38,796 nucleotides of DNA. Source: Hyphomicrobiales bacterium (GTDB taxonomy: Bacteria > Pseudomonadota > Alphaproteobacteria > Rhizobiales > Beijerinckiaceae). The notes below the pieces were generated by a model that worked only from the letters and a program-made list of their open reading frames with translations, was not told the DNA's origin and ran no database searches. Shown here piece by piece: positions 9,140-17,782 of the stretch. A program made the translations under genes and the position numbers. The stretch spans positions 1 to 38,796 of the forward strand of contig JAIYCE010000077.1 of NCBI GenBank assembly GCA_027488155.1, given 5' to 3'. Numbering within the stretch: the first letter of the stretch is position 1; every line of letters begins with the position of its first letter.

Positions 9140-9781
9140 TCAGGCCGGGCGTCGCGCAAAGGCCAAACCAAGCCCGAGCAGCACCATCGCCCCGCCGGAT
9201 GCCTCGCGCAGGCGGCGAATAAGTTCGGGCCGCGATGCAGCCCCCGCTCTGATGCGGCTGGCCGCAAAGGCCACCACGACATCGGCGAGTGTGTTTAAGG
9301 TCACCGAAATCAGGCCAAGGACGACGAATTGCAACGCAACAGCGCCCGCAGGATCGATGAATTGCGGGATGAAGGCTAGAAAGAACGCCGCCGTCTTGGG
9401 ATTAAGCGCTTCAACCAGAATGCCCTCGCGAAAGGCGCGGCGAACGCCGTGCGGCGGTTCGACCATGACTGACAAGTCAGGCGCGGATTCACGCCGGGCC
9501 AACTGAAAGGTGCGCCACCCAATGAACACGAGATAGGCCGCGCCGATCAGCTTAAGCGCCGTGAAGAGTTCGGCGCTCGCCAGCACGATGGCAGACACAC
9601 CCAACGCTCCCGCTATCACATGCACTGAGCCGCCAATACCTGTGCCAAGGCTCGAGGCAATCCCCTCCGCCCGCCCACCCGACAGGGTCCGCGCCGCGAC
9701 ATAGAAAATGCCCGGTCCCGGTGTGATCGCGAGGATCAACGCCGCCGCCGTGAACAACGCGAGCTGGCTCAGCTCCGGCAT
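9140..9781 (-). CDS. LysE/RhtB family amino-acid exporter
   Basis: This 213-residue inner-membrane protein belongs to the LysE/RhtB superfamily of amino-acid and metabolite exporters. It has about six hydrophobic segments, the family N-terminus with ITPGPGIFYVAART near residues 19-32, and the conserved GILVEALNPKTAAFFLAFIPQF block near 120-141. The ATG at 9781 shares its A with the stop codon of the M20 hydrolase (TAATG), so the two are translationally coupled. This suggests that the transporter exports a product of the hydrolase, which is an inference. Confidence 0.9.
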   Translation of the reverse strand: MPELSQLALFTAAALILAITPGPGIFYVAARTLSGGRAEGIASSLGTGIGGSVHVIAGALGVSAIVLASAELFTALKLIGAAYLVFIGWRTFQLARRESAPDLSVMVEPPHGVRRAFREGILVEALNPKTAAFFLAFIPQFIDPAGAVALQFVVLGLISVTLNTLADVVVAFAASRIRAGAASRPELIRRLREASGGAMVLLGLGLAFARRPA

Positions 9782-10947
9782 TAGCGTGCGGGCATCGCCG
9801 TCTCGACGAGCCGGCCCCAATAGGAGACGCCCGCCGGGATCACATCGTCGTTGAAATCATAGGCCGGATGATGAAGTCCGGCGCTGTCGCCATTACCGAT
9901 GAAGATCATCGTGCCGGGGCGCTCTTCCAACATGTAGGAGAAATCCTCGGCACCCATGGTCGGCGGGATGTCGGTCTGGACATTTTCCTTGCCTGAGATG
10001 TCGGAGGCGACTGCGATGGCGAAGTCCGTCTCCTTCTCGTGATTGAAGGTAATCGGATAGCCGCGATTATATTCGATACTGATCTTGGCCCCGAAAGCAG
10101 CAGCAATCCCGGCACACACCTCCCGCATCCGGTTTTCGAGCAGATCGCGTGTTTCCGGTTTCAACGTGCGACAGGTTCCCTTCAGCGTCGCCGTCTGCGG
10201 CAGGACGTTGAAGGCATCGCCGGCTTTAATCGCCGTGACCGAGACAACACCGCTGTCGAGCGGATCGACATTGCGCGAAACAATCGACTGCAGCGCAGTG
10301 ATCAATTGGGCGACGATGACCACGGTGTCGATCGAATCATTCGGCTTGGCGGCATGAGCACCCTTGCCTTCAACCTCGATGGTGAAACGATCGGCTGCGG
10401 CCATCATGGGGCCGTGACGGACAGCGAAATGTCCGACTGGGAGGCCCGGCATGTTGTGCATTCCATAGACTTCCGTGATGCCGAAGCGGGTGATCAGGCC
10501 GTCATCGACCATAGCCTTTCCGCCGCCGCCGCCCTCTTCCGCAGGCTGAAAGATCACAACCGCGGTCCCAGCGAAATTGCGTGTCTCAGCCAGATATTTC
10601 GCGGCACCGAGGAGCATGGCCGTATGGCCGTCATGGCCGCAAGCGTGCATTTTTCCCGGGGTCTGGGAGGCGTAGGCCTTTCCAGTGGCTTCGAGGATTG
10701 GAAGCGCATCCATATCGGCGCGCAGGCCGATCACCTTGTCGCCGGGGAGACGGCCTTTGATGACCCCCACCACGCCGGTGCGTCCGATTCCGGTGACGAT
10801 TTCATCGCAACCGAACAATTTCAGCTTGTCGGCAACAACACCCGCAGTCCGAATGGTGTCGTAATCGAGCTCCGGATGGGTGTGGATGTCGCGGCGCCAA
10901 GCGGCAACTTCATCGGCAAAAGAAGCCACGGAGTTAATGATTGGCAT
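9781..10947 (-). CDS. M20 family amidohydrolase (hippurate hydrolase / N-acyl amino-acid hydrolase type)
   Basis: This 388-residue metallopeptidase-family enzyme hydrolyses N-acyl or N-carbamoyl-type amide bonds, releasing free amino acids. Binuclear metal ligands are visible: Cys and His of HACGHDGHTAM (about residues 101-111), the paired Glu of FQPAEEGGGGG, His of YGMHNMPGLP, and the C-terminal GLHHPAYDFND. DMDALP is also conserved. The ATG at 10947 was selected because GGGGA lies a few bases upstream. A start 21 bases earlier would only add seven residues. It is divergent from the peptide ABC importer and coupled to the LysE exporter, which fits peptide or N-acyl amino-acid use. Confidence 0.9.
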   Translation of the reverse strand: MPIINSVASFADEVAAWRRDIHTHPELDYDTIRTAGVVADKLKLFGCDEIVTGIGRTGVVGVIKGRLPGDKVIGLRADMDALPILEATGKAYASQTPGKMHACGHDGHTAMLLGAAKYLAETRNFAGTAVVIFQPAEEGGGGGKAMVDDGLITRFGITEVYGMHNMPGLPVGHFAVRHGPMMAAADRFTIEVEGKGAHAAKPNDSIDTVVIVAQLITALQSIVSRNVDPLDSGVVSVTAIKAGDAFNVLPQTATLKGTCRTLKPETRDLLENRMREVCAGIAAAFGAKISIEYNRGYPITFNHEKETDFAIAVASDISGKENVQTDIPPTMGAEDFSYMLEERPGTMIFIGNGDSAGLHHPAYDFNDDVIPAGVSYWGRLVETAMPAR

Positions 10948-10971
10948 GGATATCCCCGTCAGAAACAATGT

Positions 10972-10993
10972 GGCGGAGGATTCCGCCTCCGCC
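10972..10993 (-). other. GC-rich hairpin in the M20 leader
   Basis: GGCGGAGG (10972-10979) pairs perfectly with CCTCCGCC (10986-10993) over a six-base loop, 25 bases upstream of the M20 start. It may lie in the 5' untranslated region or mark an operator in the divergent 197-base promoter region. Confidence 0.4.
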
Positions 10994-11144
10994 TTATGAT
11001 CTATTATGGGCAGACCGGGTGGGCAGGCAATGGCACCAGCGCTTTACGACCGCCTTTCCCGCGTTCTAGACTTTCGACTTACGGCCCCTTGGGGGCTGCT
11101 CAATCTCGAAACGACCCCAAAATGGGGCCAGGGGAGAAACATCC

Positions 11145-12734
11145 ATGCGATTCCGTTCAGGCTTACTTGCCGCCTGTGCCGCTGCAGCGCTTGCGCTGTC
11201 TGTCGGCGTGACCTCAGCCAAGACACTCCGCTATGCCAACCAAGGCGATCTCAAATCGCTCGATCCCTACACGCTCAACGAAACGACCGCGAACGCGCAT
11301 CTGGGCAACGTGTATGAAGGTCTGACCAAACGCGGCAAGGACCTGTCGATTCAGCCCGGTCTTGCCGAACGTTGGGAAGTACTCGAGCCGACAAAGTGGC
11401 GCTTCTATCTTCGCAAGGGTGTGAAGTTTGCGAATGGCGAAGATTTCACCGCCGATGACGTGATCTTCTCGGCCGACCGCGTACGCGCGACGGGCTCCAA
11501 TTTCACGACACGCGTACCGAAAGATGCGAAATTCGTGAAGGTCGATGACCATACGGTCGACGTGATCCTGACCTCGCCTAATCCCATTTTGAATTCGCAA
11601 TGGGATACATGGTACATCATGTCGAAGAAATGGGCTGAGGCGAACAACTCAACCGCACCGACGCCAGCTTCGGCCCAGACGCCAAGCTTCTCATCGCTCA
11701 ACGCCAATGGCACCGGCCCGTTCAAGATCGAAAGCCATCAGCCGGGCGTAAAAACCGTGTTCAAGCCAAATGCCGGTTGGTGGGGCAAGCCTGAGCACAA
11801 TCTGACGGAAGTCATCTTCACGCCGATCAATTCGGATGCGACACGCGTTGCCGCTCTGCTCTCGGGTGAAGTCGACATCATCGAGCCGGTTCCGATCCAA
11901 GATATCCAGCGCGTGAACTCGTCACCCAACGCGCAGGTACTGACCGGTCCCGAACTGCGCACGATCTTCCTCGGCATGGACCAGACACGCGACGAACTTC
12001 TCGAGTCCAGCGTCAAGGGCAAAAACCCCTTCAAGGACAAGCGCGTCCGCGAAGCGTTCTACAAGGCCATCGACATCGAGACCATCAAGTCGCGCGTGAT
12101 GCGCGGCCTGTCGACTCCGTCGGCTCTGATGATCGCGCCAGAACTCTTCGTCTTCTCGAAGGATTTCAAGCGTCCGGCCTACGATCCGGATGGCGCGAAG
12201 AAGCTGCTTGCAGAAGCCGGCTATCCGAATGGCTTTGAAGTCGGCATGGATTGCCCGAACGATCGATATGTCAATGACGGCCAGATCTGTCAGGCCATTG
12301 TCGGCATGCTTGCACGCGCCGGCATCAAGGTGAATCTGAACGCCCAGCCAAAGGCGCAGTATTTCGCCAAGGTGCTGAAGTCGGGCGGCTACAAAACATC
12401 GTTCTACTTGCTCGGCTGGACGCCAGGAACGTTCGACAGCCACAACGTGCTTTATGATGTGATGGGTTGCCGCGCCGATGGCTCGAACCGTGGTGAAACC
12501 AATCTCGGCAATTACTGCAATCCGAAGCTCGACGCGCTCACAGATCAGGTTCTGGTCGAAGCGGACACCAATAAGCGCAACGATCTTATCAAGCAAGCCT
12601 TCCAGCTTGGCTTTGACGATTATGGCTATATCCCGCTCCACCAGCAGGCGCTGGCCTGGGGCGTCGCCAAAAACGTCAAGGTTGCACAGCGCGCCGACAA
12701 TTCGGTCCTGCTTTACTGGATCACCAAGGATTGA
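11145..12734 (+). CDS. Peptide ABC transporter substrate-binding protein (family 5)
   Basis: The protein (529 residues) is the periplasmic receptor of a Dpp/Opp-type importer. A Sec signal peptide occupies residues 1-25, ending in SVGVTSA before KTLRYANQGD. Family-5 hallmarks are the SLDPYTLNE start of the mature domain, LAERWEVLEPTKWRFYLRKGVKFANGEDFTADDV near 75-108, and the conserved VREAFYKAIDIETI segment near 304-317. GGGGAG precedes the ATG by eight bases. It is the first gene of a five-gene operon with two permeases and two ATPases. The ligand, peptide or other, cannot be told from sequence. Confidence 0.93.
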   Translation: MRFRSGLLAACAAAALALSVGVTSAKTLRYANQGDLKSLDPYTLNETTANAHLGNVYEGLTKRGKDLSIQPGLAERWEVLEPTKWRFYLRKGVKFANGEDFTADDVIFSADRVRATGSNFTTRVPKDAKFVKVDDHTVDVILTSPNPILNSQWDTWYIMSKKWAEANNSTAPTPASAQTPSFSSLNANGTGPFKIESHQPGVKTVFKPNAGWWGKPEHNLTEVIFTPINSDATRVAALLSGEVDIIEPVPIQDIQRVNSSPNAQVLTGPELRTIFLGMDQTRDELLESSVKGKNPFKDKRVREAFYKAIDIETIKSRVMRGLSTPSALMIAPELFVFSKDFKRPAYDPDGAKKLLAEAGYPNGFEVGMDCPNDRYVNDGQICQAIVGMLARAGIKVNLNAQPKAQYFAKVLKSGGYKTSFYLLGWTPGTFDSHNVLYDVMGCRADGSNRGETNLGNYCNPKLDALTDQVLVEADTNKRNDLIKQAFQLGFDDYGYIPLHQQALAWGVAKNVKVAQRADNSVLLYWITKD

Positions 12735-12742
12735 TGCAGACA

Positions 12743-12766
12743 CCGTGACGGCGCAATCCGTCACGG
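12743..12766 (+). other. Intercistronic hairpin 1 (binding protein-permease gap)
   Basis: CCGTGACGG at 12743-12751 pairs perfectly with CCGTCACGG at 12758-12766 around a six-base loop, nine bases after the binding-protein stop. No U tract follows. Such structures commonly protect the upstream message and raise binding-protein yield. Confidence 0.6.
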
Positions 12767-12777
12767 GTTCCATTCCC

Positions 12778-12799
12778 GGCGCGGGCTAAGGCCCGCGCC
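12778..12799 (+). other. Intercistronic hairpin 2 (binding protein-permease gap)
   Basis: GGCGCGGGC at 12778-12786 pairs perfectly with GCCCGCGCC at 12791-12799 around TAAG. It is followed by TTACGTTT, so partial termination is possible. It lies 48 bases before the permease start. Confidence 0.6.
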
Positions 12800-12846
12800 C
12801 TTACGTTTAAGGATGCGCGCACTGCGCGCGCGAAAGCCCAACCACC

Positions 12847-13827
12847 ATGCTTGCTTTTATTCTCCGGCGTCTCGCGCAATCGGTCGCCGTCCTGCTCTCC
12901 GTCGCGATCATCGCCTTTGCGATGTTTCGCTTTGTCGGCGATCCGGTGAACCAGATCGTCAGCCTCGACACGCCTGCCGAACAGGTTGAGCAGGTGCGCA
13001 AGGATCTTGGTCTCGACAAGCCGGTCTATATTCAATTTGTCCGCTATATCGGCAATGCGCTGCAGGGCGATTTCGGCCAGTCTTATCAATTCCGCCAACC
13101 CGTGACCAAACTTCTAGCAGAGCGCGCACCCGCGACACTCGAACTCGCTTTGATGTCGGCTCTCTTTTCCCTTCTCGTTGGCATTCCGATGGGCGTCTAT
13201 ACCGCACTTTACCGCGATGGTTTCGGTGCACGCCTTTTTCAAGCTGTTTCGCTCATCGGCGTCAGCCTGCCAACCTTTCTGATTGGCATTCTTTTGATCT
13301 ATCTCTTCTCCGTGCATCTGGGTTGGTTGCCCTCTTTCGGCCGTGGGCAAGTGGTGAAAATCACCGAAAATTGGACAACCGGCCTTCTCACAATTTCCGG
13401 CATCAAGGCACTCATCCTTCCAGCGATCACGCTCGGCCTTTTCCAGATGACGCTGATCATGCGGCTCGTGCGCGCCGAGATGCTCGAAGTCATGCGGACC
13501 GATTACATCAAATTCGCCCGCGCGCGCGGCCTCAAAACGCGCGCGATCAATTTCGGCCATGCTTTAAAAAATACGCTCGTCCCCGTGATTACGATTGCCG
13601 GTTTGCAGCTTGGCTCGATCATCGCCTTCGCCATCATCACTGAGACCGTGTTTCAATGGCCGGGCATGGGCGTGTTGTTCCTGAAAGCCGTTCAGAACGT
13701 CGATATCCCGATTATGGCTGCTTACCTCATGATGATCGCAGCCCTGTTCGTTCTCATCAATCTGTTCGTCGATCTGCTCTATGCCGCCGTCGATCCGCGT
13801 CTGCGCGCGACCATCAGGGAATCGTGA
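12847..13827 (+). CDS. Peptide ABC transporter permease (DppB/OppB type)
   Basis: This 326-residue inner-membrane permease forms half of the translocation pore of the peptide importer. It starts with the usual MLAFILRRLAQSVAVLLSV first helix and contains about six membrane segments. The cytoplasmic EAA loop that docks the ATPase is visible at about residues 213-245 (EMLEVMRTDYIKFARARGL). The C-terminus (LINLFVDLLYAAVDPRLR) is highly typical of DppB. The gene follows the paired hairpins after the binding protein gene and ends one base before the next permease start. Confidence 0.93.
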   Translation: MLAFILRRLAQSVAVLLSVAIIAFAMFRFVGDPVNQIVSLDTPAEQVEQVRKDLGLDKPVYIQFVRYIGNALQGDFGQSYQFRQPVTKLLAERAPATLELALMSALFSLLVGIPMGVYTALYRDGFGARLFQAVSLIGVSLPTFLIGILLIYLFSVHLGWLPSFGRGQVVKITENWTTGLLTISGIKALILPAITLGLFQMTLIMRLVRAEMLEVMRTDYIKFARARGLKTRAINFGHALKNTLVPVITIAGLQLGSIIAFAIITETVFQWPGMGVLFLKAVQNVDIPIMAAYLMMIAALFVLINLFVDLLYAAVDPRLRATIRES

Positions 13828-13828
13828 G

Positions 13829-14770
13829 ATGACGGAGACAACGGCCCAGCGCAAAGAAACGTCCATGCTCGCACGCGCATTTGATAGCGACATATGGCAT
13901 TCGTTCAAATCCTCGCCGATCACAATGCTGGCAGCCTTCATCGTCCTCGTGATGACGTTGGCGGCGCTATTCGCCCCATGGATCGCGCCAATGAATCCGT
14001 TCGATCCAGCGCAAGTTTACCTAATGAATGCCAACATTCCGCCGCGCTGGTTGAATGGTGGCGATCCGCAATTCCTGCTCGGCACGGACGATCAGGGGCG
14101 CGATCTCTATTCCGCCATCCTGTATGGTTTGCGGGTGTCGATCTTCATCGGCCTCATCGGTGTCGCCATTGCTTGCACGCTCGGCGTCACGCTCGGTCTT
14201 GTGGCTGGATATATCGGCGGGCGTGTCGACAGCTTGATCATGCGGATCGCGGATGTGCAGCTGACCTTTCCTGCGATCCTGATTGCGTTGCTGATCGACG
14301 GCATCGTGCGGGGCCTGCTGAAATCAGCGGCGCGTGAGGATATCGCTTTCGGCGTCTTGGTTGTTTCCATCGGGCTGGCCTTCTGGGTGCAGTATGCGCG
14401 CACCGTGCGCGGCTCGACACTTGTCGAAAAAGGGCGCGATTACATTCAGGCTGCACGCCTTGTTGGACTGCCCGCACCTTTGATTATGATCCGGCATGTT
14501 CTGCCGAATGTGATTGGCCCGGTGCTGGTAATTCTGACGATCAATGTCGGACTTGCTATCATCACCGAAGCGACGCTCTCCTTCCTTGGTGTCGGCCTGC
14601 CGCCAACACAACCCTCGCTCGGAACGCTGATCTCAATCGGCAATCGCTATCTCTTCTCCGGCGATTGGTGGATCGTCACCTTTCCGGGGATCACGCTCGC
14701 TCTCTTCGTTCTTTCCATCAACCTTCTGGGCGATTGGCTCCGCGACGCCCTCAATCCGAAACTCCAATGA
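13829..14770 (+). CDS. Peptide ABC transporter permease (DppC/OppC type)
   Basis: This is the second permease subunit, 313 residues. It has the typical DppC N-terminal cytoplasmic tail, first helix and large periplasmic segment with LLGTDDQGRDLYSAILYG, followed by five further membrane segments. The EAA loop is VEKGRDYIQAARLVGLP. The chosen ATG at 13829 lies one base after the upstream stop, with CAGGGA eight bases before it. A longer start at 13781 would overlap the upstream gene by 47 bases. Its stop overlaps the start of the ATPase gene in an ATGA junction. Confidence 0.93.
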   Translation: MTETTAQRKETSMLARAFDSDIWHSFKSSPITMLAAFIVLVMTLAALFAPWIAPMNPFDPAQVYLMNANIPPRWLNGGDPQFLLGTDDQGRDLYSAILYGLRVSIFIGLIGVAIACTLGVTLGLVAGYIGGRVDSLIMRIADVQLTFPAILIALLIDGIVRGLLKSAAREDIAFGVLVVSIGLAFWVQYARTVRGSTLVEKGRDYIQAARLVGLPAPLIMIRHVLPNVIGPVLVILTINVGLAIITEATLSFLGVGLPPTQPSLGTLISIGNRYLFSGDWWIVTFPGITLALFVLSINLLGDWLRDALNPKLQ

Positions 14771-15753
14771 CGCAACCGGTTCTCTCCGTCCGCGATCTTT
14801 CGGTCGCCTTTTTTACACGACGCGGCGTGCTAAAAGCGCTCGACCGCGTCTCCTTCGATATTGCGCCTGGCGAAGTGCTTGGCGTCGTCGGCGAGTCCGG
14901 TGCGGGAAAATCGCTCACTGGGCAATCGGTCATCGGGCTGCTCGAACCGCCCGGCCGCATCACGGGTGGCGAAGTCCTGCTACATGGAAAGCGGATCGAC
15001 AATATTGCGCCAGACGATATGCGGAAAATTCGTGGCCGCAAGATCGGCATGGTGTTCCAAGATCCGCTAACAAGCCTCAATCCGCTTTACAAGATTGGTG
15101 ACCAGATCACCGAGACTATCCTGACCCATCTGCCGGTGAGCGCAGCGGAGGCTCGCCAGCGCGCCATCGCGTTGCTCACGGAAGTCGGCATTCCTGCGCC
15201 GGAGCGCCGGATCGATTCTTATCCGCACGAATTTTCGGGCGGCATGCGTCAGCGCGTCGTGTTGGCGCTCGCACTGTGTGCAGAACCAGAATTGGTGATC
15301 GCCGATGAGCCAACGACAGCGCTCGACGTTTCGGTGCAAGCGCAGATCATTGCACTTTTGAAAAAACTTTGTCGCGAGCGTGGAACGGCAGTGATGCTTG
15401 TGACGCATGACATGGGCGTGATCGCAGAAACCGCGGACCGGGTCGCTGTGATGTATGCCGGGCGCATCGTCGAGATCGGGCCGGTACGCGAAGTGGTGCA
15501 GAACCCCAAACATCCCTATGCGCAAGGTTTGATGGGTGCGATTCCGACGCTCGAAGGAGGGCGCGACAAGCTCGTTCAGATTGAAGGTGCGATGCCTCAA
15601 CTAAAAAATATTCCAGCCGGATGCGCATTCAATCCGCGTTGCCCACATGCGTTCGCGCGTTGCTTTGTCGAAAAGCCGGATCTCGTACCGGTCGACCACA
15701 GTCGTGTGGCCTGTTTCCTCTTCGATGAAAACAAAGCGGAGAACGCGGCATGA
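14767..15753 (+). CDS. Peptide ABC transporter ATP-binding protein (DppD/OppD type)
   Basis: This 328-residue cytoplasmic ATPase powers the importer. Walker A is GESGAGKS at residues 42-49, the signature is FSGGMRQRV, and Walker B with catalytic Glu is ELVIADEPTTALD, followed by the H-loop VTHDMGV. The C-terminal GCAFNPRCPHAFARC segment is the cysteine-containing region characteristic of OppD/DppD, in some members binding a [4Fe-4S] cluster. The start overlaps the upstream stop (ATGA) and the stop overlaps the next start (ATGA), so the subunits are translated in a coupled way. Confidence 0.95.
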   Translation: MTQPVLSVRDLSVAFFTRRGVLKALDRVSFDIAPGEVLGVVGESGAGKSLTGQSVIGLLEPPGRITGGEVLLHGKRIDNIAPDDMRKIRGRKIGMVFQDPLTSLNPLYKIGDQITETILTHLPVSAAEARQRAIALLTEVGIPAPERRIDSYPHEFSGGMRQRVVLALALCAEPELVIADEPTTALDVSVQAQIIALLKKLCRERGTAVMLVTHDMGVIAETADRVAVMYAGRIVEIGPVREVVQNPKHPYAQGLMGAIPTLEGGRDKLVQIEGAMPQLKNIPAGCAFNPRCPHAFARCFVEKPDLVPVDHSRVACFLFDENKAENAA

Positions 15754-16748
15754 GCGCGCTCGTAGAAGTCAAGGATCTGCGCCGCACTTTCGATGTGTCC
15801 AAGCCATGGCTTGAACGCGTACTCGGCCGCGAAGGGAAACTTGTCGTCAAAGCTGTCGATGGTGTGACCTTCAACATTCCCAAGGGAACAACTTTTGCGC
15901 TCGTCGGTGAATCAGGCTCTGGCAAATCGACGGTGGCACGCATGGTTGCAGGGCTTTTGCCGCCATCCTCCGGCACAATCAGCATCGATGGCGTCAAGCT
16001 CGACAAGAAAGATGGTTACCCGAAATCGTTACGCCGCCGTCTGCAGATGATCTTTCAGGATCCTTATGCGAGCCTTGATCCGCGCTGGCGCGTTGGCGAC
16101 ATCATCGCCGAGCCGATGCGTGCCTTCGATATCAACTCGACCCGCAGCGCCGAACAAAAGCGCGTTGCGGAATTGCTGAAGCTTGTAGGTTTGCATCCCG
16201 ATTCGGCGCGGAAATTTCCGCATGAATTTTCCGGCGGTCAACGCCAGCGCATTGCGATTGCGCGCGCCCTTGCATCGGATGCCGAGTTCATCATCTGCGA
16301 TGAACCGACATCAGCGCTCGACGTTTCGGTGCAGGCGCAAATCCTCAACCTGATGAAAGAGCTGCAGCAGAAGCTCGGGCTCACCTATCTGTTTATCAGC
16401 CACAATCTGGCCGTGGTGCGACACATGGCGACGACCATCGGCGTGATGCATCTAGGCCGCCTTGTTGAGCAAGCACCGGCTGAAGAATTGTTTACGGCGC
16501 CGCGCCACCCCTATACGCGGCTTTTGCTGGAATCCGTGCCCGATCTCGGCATGAGCGGGCGGCCCCGCCGGTCCATGCAGGGTGAGATCCCCTCACCCAT
16601 CCACCCGCCCCCAGGATGCGCCTTTAACCCGCGTTGCCCCTTCGCTAATGACCGATGCCTCGCGGAAGACCCCCCAGATATCGATGGTGTGGCCTGCCAT
16701 GCGGTGCAGGAAGGCCGCATCAGCGCCAAAACGCCGCTCCCGGCCTGA
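15750..16748 (+). CDS. Peptide ABC transporter ATP-binding protein (DppF/OppF type)
   Basis: This is the second ATPase of the importer, 332 residues. Walker A GESGSGKS lies at 53-60, the signature is FSGGQRQRI, and Walker B is FIICDEPTSALD, followed by the H-loop ISHNLAV. The C-terminus has GCAFNPRCPFANDRC with conserved cysteines. It completes a binding protein, two permeases and two ATPases in the order usual for Dpp/Opp operons. No terminator is evident after the stop, so the next gene 60 bases on could be co-transcribed. Confidence 0.95.
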   Translation: MSALVEVKDLRRTFDVSKPWLERVLGREGKLVVKAVDGVTFNIPKGTTFALVGESGSGKSTVARMVAGLLPPSSGTISIDGVKLDKKDGYPKSLRRRLQMIFQDPYASLDPRWRVGDIIAEPMRAFDINSTRSAEQKRVAELLKLVGLHPDSARKFPHEFSGGQRQRIAIARALASDAEFIICDEPTSALDVSVQAQILNLMKELQQKLGLTYLFISHNLAVVRHMATTIGVMHLGRLVEQAPAEELFTAPRHPYTRLLLESVPDLGMSGRPRRSMQGEIPSPIHPPPGCAFNPRCPFANDRCLAEDPPDIDGVACHAVQEGRISAKTPLPA

Positions 16749-16808
16749 CTACCGCTTTACGACAAGCCACCCCATATTCATGATCAAGAAGGATTCGAGG
16801 GAACCCTA

Positions 16809-17780
16809 ATGTCCATGATGAAAACATCCCGTCCCGCCCGGCTGGCCTTGGTGGCCTTTGCCACTCTGGCGTTGTCGGTTGGCCCCGCTCTCGCGCAGGC
16901 CGGCAAAGGCCGGAGCATGGGCAGCCGTGGCTCGCAGACTTATTCGGCTCCGCCCGCTACACAGACGGCCCCTAATCAGGCGCGTCCGATGGAGCGCTCG
17001 GTGACACAACCGCAGCAAGCACAGCCCGGTGCAGCTAATCGCCCTGGTCAGACGACACCCGCGCAGGCGCCGAGCTTCGGCAAGGCCTTGATGGGCGGAT
17101 TGCTCGGCGGCTTCTTGGGCGCGGGCTTGTTCAGCCTGCTCTCCGGCGGCGGTTTTGGCGGCTTGGGCGGCTTCTTGATGACGCTGTTGCAAGTCGGTCT
17201 CGTAGCTGGCCTCGTGTTTCTGGTCATTTCGTTCTTCCGTCGCCGCGCTGCTGCGCAGCAGCCTGCCATGGCGACGGCTGGCGAGGGCCCAGCACCGCTT
17301 CAGCGCGATATGATGCAGCCTATGGGTGGCGGAGCCGGTAACATGGGCGGCTTCGGTGCCGCGGCCGGTCGCCCGATTGAAATCGCCGCTGAGGACTTCA
17401 ACGCGTTTGAGCGTTTGCTCGGCGAGGTTCAGAGCGCTTATTCCCGTGAAGATGTTGGCGCATTGCGGACGATCGCCACGCCTGAAATGGCCGTCTATCT
17501 CGACGAGGGCATCTCGGACACGGCAGCACAGGGCAAGGTCGATCGCTTCGGCGAACCGAAATTGTTGCAGGGCGATCTGGCCGAGGCTTGGGCCGAAGGT
17601 GAGGACGAATACGCAACTGTCGCGATGCGCTTCGCCATGCCGGTCGCCACGCTTGACCGCGCGACGCAAAAGGTCGTCTCCGGCGATCCTAATGCGTCCC
17701 GTGAATTCACCGAGGTCTGGACGTTCCGCCGCACGCGCGGTGGCCAGTGGATGCTCTCGGCGATCCAGCAGACGGCGTAA
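16809..17780 (+). CDS. Tim44-like domain membrane protein
   Basis: The protein (323 residues) has an N-terminal signal or anchor segment (residues 9-29, ending PALAQ), a low-complexity Gln/Pro/Ala linker (about 40-88), a glycine-rich hydrophobic stretch and a clear membrane helix (about 91-143), then an SFFRRR stop-transfer. The C-terminal domain, about 190-320, resembles the Tim44/MRPL45 fold seen in mitochondrial Tim44 and many alphaproteobacterial proteins (FERLLGEVQSAYSREDVGAL, FTEVWTFRR, WMLSAIQQ). Bacterial function is poorly defined. GAGGGA lies upstream of the ATG. The next gene starts two bases after the stop and is probably co-translated. Confidence 0.85.
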   Translation: MSMMKTSRPARLALVAFATLALSVGPALAQAGKGRSMGSRGSQTYSAPPATQTAPNQARPMERSVTQPQQAQPGAANRPGQTTPAQAPSFGKALMGGLLGGFLGAGLFSLLSGGGFGGLGGFLMTLLQVGLVAGLVFLVISFFRRRAAAQQPAMATAGEGPAPLQRDMMQPMGGGAGNMGGFGAAAGRPIEIAAEDFNAFERLLGEVQSAYSREDVGALRTIATPEMAVYLDEGISDTAAQGKVDRFGEPKLLQGDLAEAWAEGEDEYATVAMRFAMPVATLDRATQKVVSGDPNASREFTEVWTFRRTRGGQWMLSAIQQTA

Positions 17781-17782
17781 CG

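Noticed and set aside
10039-11211. 390-residue open frame on the plus strand opposite the M20 hydrolase
   Set aside because: It is antisense to a protein with clear catalytic motifs, has no family resemblance and overlaps the start of the ABC binding-protein gene.
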